A stretch of DNA of 27,440 nucleotides. Origin: an uncultured Collinsella sp. (GTDB taxonomy: Bacteria; Actinomycetota; Coriobacteriia; Coriobacteriales; Coriobacteriaceae). How positions within the stretch are numbered: the stretch's first letter is position 1; every line of letters begins with the position of its first letter. The notes beneath the pieces are model-generated. The model had not been told where the DNA came from and made no database searches. It saw only the letters and a program-made list of their open reading frames with translations. The translations under genes and the position numbers were made by a program. Positions 23,164-27,440 of this stretch are shown here, piece after piece. The stretch covers positions 1 through 27,440 of the forward strand of contig CATYDM010000028.1 of NCBI GenBank assembly GCA_958405195.1, read 5' to 3'.

Positions 23164-23185
23164 ATTGGTCAATTTACCGACCAAT
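23164..23185. promoter_or_regulatory. ATTGGTC/GACCAAT inverted repeat after the GntR gene
   Basis: ATTGGTC at 23164-23170 and GACCAAT at 23179-23185 are perfect inverted repeats with an 8-base spacer, 11 bases after the regulator stop. There is no T run, so an operator is as likely as a weak terminator. TGGTC..GACCA recalls GntR/UTRA (NagR/DasR) half-sites, with a longer spacer. A TATAGT at 23258-23263 downstream could start an EIIA transcript. Confidence 0.35.
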
Positions 23186-23287
23186 TGCTACCGTTCGCGG
23201 ATTTGGAAAATAGACACACCGCGTAGGGTAGATTGCTAATATACTTTGTTATGACAATATAGTACGTCTTATTGATATTGAAGAACT

Positions 23288-23707
23288 ATGAATAAGATAT
23301 TGCTAGCGAGTCATGGTTATCTCGCCCAAGGTATGAAGAGCTCTCTCGAGATCCTGATGGGCGCCAACGACCGAATCGAGTGTCTGTGCGCCTATGTCGA
23401 TGACGACACGAGGGATGTCGCAGCGCTTATCGATGCTTGGATGGAGTCGAAGGACCCTGCCGACTCTTGGTTTGTCGTGACTGACATCTTTGGCGGCTCT
23501 GTAAACAACGAATTCATTCAGAGGCAGACCGCCGGATCGTTTACGTTGATCACCGGAATGAACTTGCCGCTGCTGGTGGAAATGGCTACACAGCTGGACT
23601 CCCTGGATGCGGACAAGGCCAAAGCTGCGGTCGAGGGGTCACGTTCGTTTATCATGCTTTGTGAGGCGGCGGACATGCTTGCCGATGTCGAAGAAGAAGA
23701 GTTCTAG
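23288..23707 (+). CDS. PTS mannose/fructose/sorbose-family EIIA component
   Basis: A 139-residue phosphocarrier of the mannose-family phosphotransferase system. The phosphorylated His is residue 9 in KILLASHGYLAQGMKSSLEI, followed by VVTDIFGGSVNNEF and TLITGMNLPLLVEM, all typical of the EIIA-Man fold. It takes phosphate from HPr and passes it to EIIB, encoded 71 bases downstream. No strong ribosome binding site precedes ATG 23288 (only GAAGAA). The leader contains AAGAACTAT, which recurs inverted upstream of the SIS gene. Confidence 0.92.
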   Translation: MNKILLASHGYLAQGMKSSLEILMGANDRIECLCAYVDDDTRDVAALIDAWMESKDPADSWFVVTDIFGGSVNNEFIQRQTAGSFTLITGMNLPLLVEMATQLDSLDADKAKAAVEGSRSFIMLCEAADMLADVEEEEF

Positions 23708-23778
23708 TTAGTTCTGGTTCGAGCCCTAGCTAAGGGCCACGCCTGTCATTACCTTTATTACGTGCGGAGATGATTACG

Positions 23779-24252
23779 ATGATTAAGCTTACGAGAGTTG
23801 ATTACCGATTGATTCACGGCCAGGTCGCCATGTCTTGGACGCATGCGCTGGATGTCGATTGCATCCTGTGTGCCAGCGATGCCGTGGCAAAAGACGACAT
23901 GAGGAAGGCGGCCTTGAGGCTCGCCCGCCCCAACGGCGTTAAACTCGTCATCAAGGATGTTAACGCTGCTATCGAGGCGCTCAACAGCGGCGTCACCGAC
24001 AAGTATTCGCTGTTTATCATTGTCGAGACGATCGAGGATGCCTATCGCCTTGCTAAGGGTTGCAAAGACATCAAGGAGATCAATTTGGGCGGAACTCGAA
24101 AGTCTCCCGAGACCACGCTTCATCCGACCCCCGCGATCTTTGCGACCGAAACCGATGCCGAGCATATCCAAGAGCTTGTCAACGATGGCGTGGTTATCGA
24201 AATCCGTCAGGTTCCCAATGACTCAAAGGTACTTGCCAAGGACGTTTTCTAG
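23779..24252 (+). CDS. PTS mannose/fructose/sorbose-family EIIB component
   Basis: A 157-residue EIIB of the mannose family. The active-site His13 is in LTRVDYRLIHGQVAMSW, followed by ILCASDAVAKDDMRKAALRL and INLGGTRKSP, all typical. It transfers phosphate to the incoming sugar bound by EIIC/EIID. ATG 23779 is preferred because GGAG lies about nine bases upstream; the ATG at 23770 sits within that spacing. A strong terminator follows, so EIIA-EIIB form a first transcript unit and the SIS-EIIC-EIID genes a second one with its own promoter. Confidence 0.92.
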   Translation: MIKLTRVDYRLIHGQVAMSWTHALDVDCILCASDAVAKDDMRKAALRLARPNGVKLVIKDVNAAIEALNSGVTDKYSLFIIVETIEDAYRLAKGCKDIKEINLGGTRKSPETTLHPTPAIFATETDAEHIQELVNDGVVIEIRQVPNDSKVLAKDVF

Positions 24253-24302
24253 CTGGAAACATGCCATTGTCTAGCATTTATTAACTAGGTCCTCCTTTCT
24301 TT

Positions 24303-24335
24303 AGCCCGCCGATCATTTGACCGGCGGGCTTTTTA
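24303..24335 (+). terminator. Terminator after the EIIB gene
   Basis: AGCCCGCCG at 24303-24311 pairs with CGGCGGGCT at 24322-24330 around a 10-base loop, followed by TTTTATT. It splits the PTS locus into two transcripts or allows graded read-through. Confidence 0.88.
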
Positions 24336-24361
24336 TTAAAGAAAAATCAAAAAAATCTGAA

Positions 24362-24396
24362 ATAGTTCTTGCATAGTTAGTTATATAAAGTATTAT
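24362..24396 (+). promoter_or_regulatory. Promoter and candidate GntR site before the SIS-EIIC-EIID genes
   Basis: TTGCAT at 24369-24374 and TATTAT at 24391-24396 are 16 bases apart, 50 bases before the gene. ATAGTTCTT at 24362-24370 overlaps the -35 box and is the exact inverse of AAGAACTAT at 23281-23289 before the EIIA gene, so it may be a common operator. A 7-bp leader hairpin (GGATGAA/TTCATCC, 24406-24426) lies just upstream of the ribosome binding site AGGAG. Confidence 0.45.
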
Positions 24397-24446
24397 AACG
24401 TCATGGGATGAATGAAGGGTTCATCCAAGTGAGTTAGGAGTAAGGG

Positions 24447-25481
24447 ATGTTCAATTTCGATGAGCCTCGTTACGAGAAGGTTGTGAGCGATGCCCTCGCT
24501 CTCCGTCCTCAGATTGAGGCTGCCGTGGACAAGGTCTGCGAGCAGGGTTATTCCAACATCTTCTTCATCGGCTGCGGCGGCACCTGGGCCCACACGCTCC
24601 CGATGAAGTATTGGGTCGAGACCACCACGGCCGACGTCGACGTCCACTGCGAGATTGCCGCTGAGTTCCTCGCATGCCCGCCCAAGACCTTCAACAAGGA
24701 CTCGGTCTGCGTCTTCTCCACCCGTACCGGCACCACCCCCGAGATCATCGAGGCCGCCAAGTTCTGCCAGGAGCAGGGTGCCCGCACGCTGATGTATGTC
24801 TCCAACGACAACACCCCGGCCACTGAGTACGCCGATTACAAGTTCTTCAGCTTCGCCGAGGACGACGTTCTGTGCGAGGCCATCTACACCTACCAGATCA
24901 CGCTGGTCGCCCGCTTCCTCAAGAACGCCGGCGCCTTCCCCAAGTACGACACCTTCATGGAGGAGTTCGGCAACATCGCTCCGTACCTCATCAAGGCCAA
25001 GGACGCTCAGGACGAGCGCTGCGCCGCCATGGCCGAGGACTTCAAGGACACCGATTACCACATGGTGATTGGCTCCGGCATGCTCTGGGGTGAGGCCTAC
25101 GACTACGCTATGTGCATTCTCGAGGAGATGCAGTGGATCAAGACCAAGTCCATCCACGCCGCCGAGTTCTTCCACGGCACCATCGAGCTGTGCGAGGAGG
25201 GCACGAGCCTCATCATGCTCTACGGCGAGGACGACACCCGCAAGCTCATGGACCGCGTGGACAACTTCACTCACATGCTCGCCGACGAGAAGGGCGTCCA
25301 TGTCCGCGTGAACAAGTTCGACACCGCCGAGGTCGAGCTGCCGTTCAGCGACCCTGAGTTCCGCAAGATCGTCTCCCCGATGGTCACCTACACCATCACC
25401 GAGCGTCTGAGCTGCCATCTCGAGCACGTTCGTAACCACCCGCTCACCACGCGTCGTTACTATCACCAGATGAACTACTAA
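24447..25481 (+). CDS. SIS-domain deglycase encoded with a mannose-family PTS (GfrF/FrlB-like)
   Basis: A 344-residue double-SIS protein. The first SIS domain has NIFFIGCGGTWAHTLPMKYW and VFSTRTGTTPEIIEAAKFC, the second YHMVIGSGMLWGEAYDYAMC. SIHAAEFFHGTIELCEEGTS and the C-terminal HPLTTRRYYHQMNY are hallmarks shared with FrlB/GfrE/GfrF deglycases rather than GlmS or AgaS isomerases. In Salmonella the gfr operon combines a mannose-family PTS with such deglycases to use glucoselysine and fructoselysine. The gene order here (SIS followed by EIIC and EIID, with EIIA-EIIB upstream) supports the same job: cleavage of a phosphorylated amino-sugar conjugate into a sugar phosphate and an amine. AGGAG lies seven bases before ATG. 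The substrate is inferred. Confidence 0.85.
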   Translation: MFNFDEPRYEKVVSDALALRPQIEAAVDKVCEQGYSNIFFIGCGGTWAHTLPMKYWVETTTADVDVHCEIAAEFLACPPKTFNKDSVCVFSTRTGTTPEIIEAAKFCQEQGARTLMYVSNDNTPATEYADYKFFSFAEDDVLCEAIYTYQITLVARFLKNAGAFPKYDTFMEEFGNIAPYLIKAKDAQDERCAAMAEDFKDTDYHMVIGSGMLWGEAYDYAMCILEEMQWIKTKSIHAAEFFHGTIELCEEGTSLIMLYGEDDTRKLMDRVDNFTHMLADEKGVHVRVNKFDTAEVELPFSDPEFRKIVSPMVTYTITERLSCHLEHVRNHPLTTRRYYHQMNY

Positions 25482-25502
25482 TCCTCTCAAATTGCTGCGG
25501 TT

Positions 25503-25541
25503 GTCTGCAGGCGAGCTGCGCAGAACGCCTCGCCTGCAGAC
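25503..25541 (+). promoter_or_regulatory. 13-bp intercistronic hairpin between SIS and EIIC genes
   Basis: GTCTGCAGGCGAG at 25503-25515 and CTCGCCTGCAGAC at 25529-25541 are perfectly complementary around a 13-base loop. Only TGTTTCT follows, so it is a poor terminator. It may stabilise the upstream mRNA or set unequal expression of the soluble deglycase and the membrane components. Confidence 0.6.
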
Positions 25542-25562
25542 CTGTTTCTGGGGTTGATCGAA

Positions 25563-26336
25563 ATGGTTGTCCAGTATCTTCTAGTTGCACTGGTCGCATT
25601 TATTGCGTCCATGGACGAGCAATTATTTGGCATTACGATGCTTGGTCGTCCGCTGTTTACGAGCCTGTTTGTCGGCTTGATCCTTGGCGATGTCCAGCAG
25701 GGCGTTATCGTCGGCGCTGCTTTGGAGTCCATGTTCATGGGTGCCATCATGGTCGGCGCGGCGGTTCCTCCCGAGGTCTATGCCTCCGGCGTGCTTGGCT
25801 GCGCGTTTGCCGTCATTACGGGTACGGGCACGGCAACTGCCGTCGCGCTCGCCCTTCCCGTCTCCGTCTTCCTTCAGGTGTGGCGCAACTTCTGCTACGC
25901 CGTTCCGGGCGCCTTTGCCTGCAAGAAGATTGAGACCGCTCTGGCAAATCGCGATCTTGCCAAGGCAAATCTGTACCATCTGACCATCGTGCCGCTGTCG
26001 ATTGGCATTCCGTCTGCACTGCTGGTGTTTTGCTCGCTGTTCTTTGGTGCCGACCTCATCAACAATGCGCTTAACGCTATTCCGCAGTTTGTGATGGACG
26101 GCCTCAACGTTGCGTCCGGCGTCATGGTCTGCATCGGCTTCGCTCTTCTTATTAGGACCATGGGCGACAACAAGCTTCTTCCCTGGCTGTTCCTGGGATT
26201 CATTATGGTCATCTACCTCAAGATGGACGTTGTCGGTGTTGCCGCTGCCGCTATCTGCGTCGCGCTGCTCCTGGCCTTCCGCGAGGGCTCGGCCGGTCCG
26301 CAGGCGGTTGCCGAGGATGAAGAGGAGGACTTCTAA
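25563..26336 (+). CDS. PTS mannose/fructose/sorbose-family EIIC component
   Basis: A 257-residue membrane permease subunit. Hydrophobic helices begin at once (MVVQYLLVALVAFIASMDEQ), with the conserved region MLGRPLFTSLFVGLILGDVQ, then GVIVGAALESMFMGAIMVGA and VPPEVYASGVLGCAFAVITG. The later part has PLSIGIPSALLVFCSLFFGA and several further helices, and ends in an acidic tail EDEEEDF. It forms the transport channel together with EIID. ATG 25563 was chosen over the in-frame TTG at 25554, which has no separate ribosome binding site; GGGG lies upstream. The stop overlaps the EIID start (TAATG). Confidence 0.92.
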   Translation: MVVQYLLVALVAFIASMDEQLFGITMLGRPLFTSLFVGLILGDVQQGVIVGAALESMFMGAIMVGAAVPPEVYASGVLGCAFAVITGTGTATAVALALPVSVFLQVWRNFCYAVPGAFACKKIETALANRDLAKANLYHLTIVPLSIGIPSALLVFCSLFFGADLINNALNAIPQFVMDGLNVASGVMVCIGFALLIRTMGDNKLLPWLFLGFIMVIYLKMDVVGVAAAAICVALLLAFREGSAGPQAVAEDEEEDF

Positions 26337-27184
26337 TGGCTACCCAGAACACCGATCTCAAAGAGGCCAAGAAGGACGCGATTATGACTCCCGATATGTA
26401 TCGGAGCATGTTCCTTCGCCAGTTTACGAGCCAGTGCTCGCAGTCGTACGACAAGATGATGGCAATGGGCTTCATGTACACCATTCAGAAGCCCCTGCGA
26501 AAGATCTATCCCAACGACGACGATTACTATGCGGCGCTCGATCGCCATACCGAGTTCTTTAACATCACGCCTCATGTGCTTCCGTTTGTAGCCGGCCTAA
26601 CGGTTTCGATGGAGGAGCAGGCGGCTGCCGATAAGAACTTCGACACGTCCTCGATTAACGCCATGAAGGTCGGCCTCATGGGACCGCTTTCCGGCATTGG
26701 TGATTCGTTCTACTGGGGTACGTTCCGCGTGGTCGCCGCCGGCATTGGTATTGGCATCGCTTCGACGGGTAACCCGCTCGGCCCCATCGTGTACGCGCTC
26801 ATCTACTCGGTGATTAACTTTGCAACGCGTATCGTCGCCGCCCATCTGGGATACGACCTGGGAACCAAGTTCCTGCAGCAGTCCGAAGAGAACAACCTTA
26901 TGTCTCGCATGACGCATGCTGCCGGTGTTCTCGGAATGACCGTCATTGGCGCGATGATTGCGGCACAGGTCTCGCTGTCCACTGCTTTGACCTTTGACGT
27001 GGGTGGTTCGGAGATTGTCCTGCAGGATCTGTTCGATTCGATCTTCCCTGGACTTCTGCCCTTGCTGGCAACGTTCGCTTGCGTTGCCCTCTATAAAAAG
27101 GGTGTCAAGACCATTTGGATTATTATTGGTATCTTCGCGATCTGCATCATCGGAACGGGCTTGGGAGTGTTCGCGGCGGCGTAA
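26336..27184 (+). CDS. PTS mannose/fructose/sorbose-family EIID component
   Basis: A 282-residue EIID. The cytoplasmic N-terminal half has TPDMYRSMFLRQFTSQCSQS, then FFNITPHVLPFVAGLTVSME with the conserved T-P and MEE segment. VGLMGPLSGIGDSFYWGTFR is a very typical EIID motif. The C-terminal third contains about four membrane helices. It completes the A-B-C-D set of the mannose-family transporter. The start overlaps the EIIC stop by one base, with GAGGAGG upstream, indicating coupled translation and 1:1 synthesis. Confidence 0.94.
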   Translation: MATQNTDLKEAKKDAIMTPDMYRSMFLRQFTSQCSQSYDKMMAMGFMYTIQKPLRKIYPNDDDYYAALDRHTEFFNITPHVLPFVAGLTVSMEEQAAADKNFDTSSINAMKVGLMGPLSGIGDSFYWGTFRVVAAGIGIGIASTGNPLGPIVYALIYSVINFATRIVAAHLGYDLGTKFLQQSEENNLMSRMTHAAGVLGMTVIGAMIAAQVSLSTALTFDVGGSEIVLQDLFDSIFPGLLPLLATFACVALYKKGVKTIWIIIGIFAICIIGTGLGVFAAA

Positions 27185-27229
27185 TGTTGACTGCTATGCT
27201 CGCGCGTTGGATAACTAACTGACCGTTTG

Positions 27230-27268
27230 AAAACGGGGCTCGGCGTAAGGCCGGCCCCGTTTTTTGTT
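27230..27268 (+). terminator. Terminator of the PTS operon
   Basis: AAAACGGGGC at 27230-27239 pairs with GCCCCGTTTT at 27254-27263. A nested CGGC/GCCG stem extends it, and TTTTG follows. It starts 46 bases after the EIID stop. Confidence 0.92.
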
Positions 27269-27317
27269 TGAGGGATTTTCCGATCGTCCAATAATCCACG
27301 CCGATGCATCACTCACG

Positions 27318-27392
27318 TATCTCTCATTCGTCACTAATACGAGAGATAGCAGAAAGACGAGAGATAATTACGAGAGATAACTGAGAGACGAG
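27318..27392. repeat. Irregular array of ACGAGAGATA repeats
   Basis: ACGAGAGATA occurs at 27339-27348, 27357-27366 and 27370-27379. A related GAGAGACGAG is at 27383-27392, and an inverted TATCTCTC at 27318-27325. Start distances are 18 and 13 bases, so this is neither a CRISPR nor a simple tandem repeat. The last 170 bases of the window contain no gene; a CCGCGG-CATTCT-CCGCGG hairpin follows at 27403-27420. It may be the control region of a gene beyond the edge. Confidence 0.55.
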
Positions 27393-27440
27393 GGAAATCT
27401 ATCCGCGGCATTCTCCGCGGGACCGAGCGAAAGGACGTGC

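Noticed and set aside
24393..25490. Minus-strand open frame opposite the second SIS gene (365 codons)
   Set aside because: Long only because of codon bias; Val/Gly/Leu-rich with no motif, while the plus strand has two SIS domains and a good ribosome binding site.
27318..27392. CRISPR array
   Set aside because: Repeat is only ten bases, spacers are 8 and 3 bases, one copy is inverted and no cas gene is present.

Overview
The window looks like a high-GC, gut-type actinobacterium of the Coriobacteriia, most likely Collinsella or a close relative. This is inference from GC-rich codon use, strong AAGGAG-type ribosome binding sites, a PcsB-like cell-wall hydrolase, a mannose-family PTS and the acetyl variant of diaminopimelate synthesis. 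No rRNA or tRNA gene is visible and no database was searched.

Layout. 1-371: 3' end of a MOSC-domain gene. 372-604: a leader with repeated MerR-like palindromes. 605-1738: secreted PcsB-like/lysozyme-like hydrolase, convergent with a minus-strand cluster at 1776-4152 (FxLYD lipoprotein-like membrane protein, helix-turn-helix protein, membrane-anchored Ser/Thr kinase). 4316-5010: small membrane protein and an orphan HigA antitoxin. 5173-10541: lysine/meso-diaminopimelate block. An M20 deacetylase is divergent from a lysine riboswitch followed by a LysA-DapA open frame with no stop between the two enzymes, then dapB and dapH. 10578-12101: an IS110/IS1111-type element with 13-bp inverted ends and a frameshifted transposase. 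12269-16119: recQ, a GntR/UTRA regulator and an FrlB-like SIS deglycase with paired operators. 16251-17228: 2-hydroxyacid dehydrogenase (minus strand). 17439-18365: metA. 18408-22177 (minus strand): 5-formyl-THF cyclo-ligase, a REP-like double hairpin and an M16C zinc peptidase. 22448-27184: GntR/UTRA regulator, PTS EIIA, EIIB, a second FrlB-like SIS protein, EIIC and EIID, closed by a strong terminator. 27270-27440: no gene, but an irregular array of ACGAGAGATA repeats.

How the parts work together. DapA, DapB, DapH, the M20 deacetylase and LysA cover most of the acetylated route from aspartate semialdehyde to lysine; the aminotransferase and epimerase are not in the window. The lysine riboswitch sits where it can sense the end product. 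At the 3' end, a mannose-family PTS encoded with an FrlB/GfrF-like SIS protein under a UTRA regulator resembles the glucoselysine/fructoselysine (Amadori product) systems of enterobacteria. The recQ-linked GntR-SIS pair supplies a second deglycase-like protein with its own operators.

The points most worth a second look are the LysA-DapA fusion with a perfect internal ribosome binding site, the riboswitch expression platform, the putative Amadori-product PTS, the kinase/HTH/membrane trio, and a candidate bridge RNA in the IS element.
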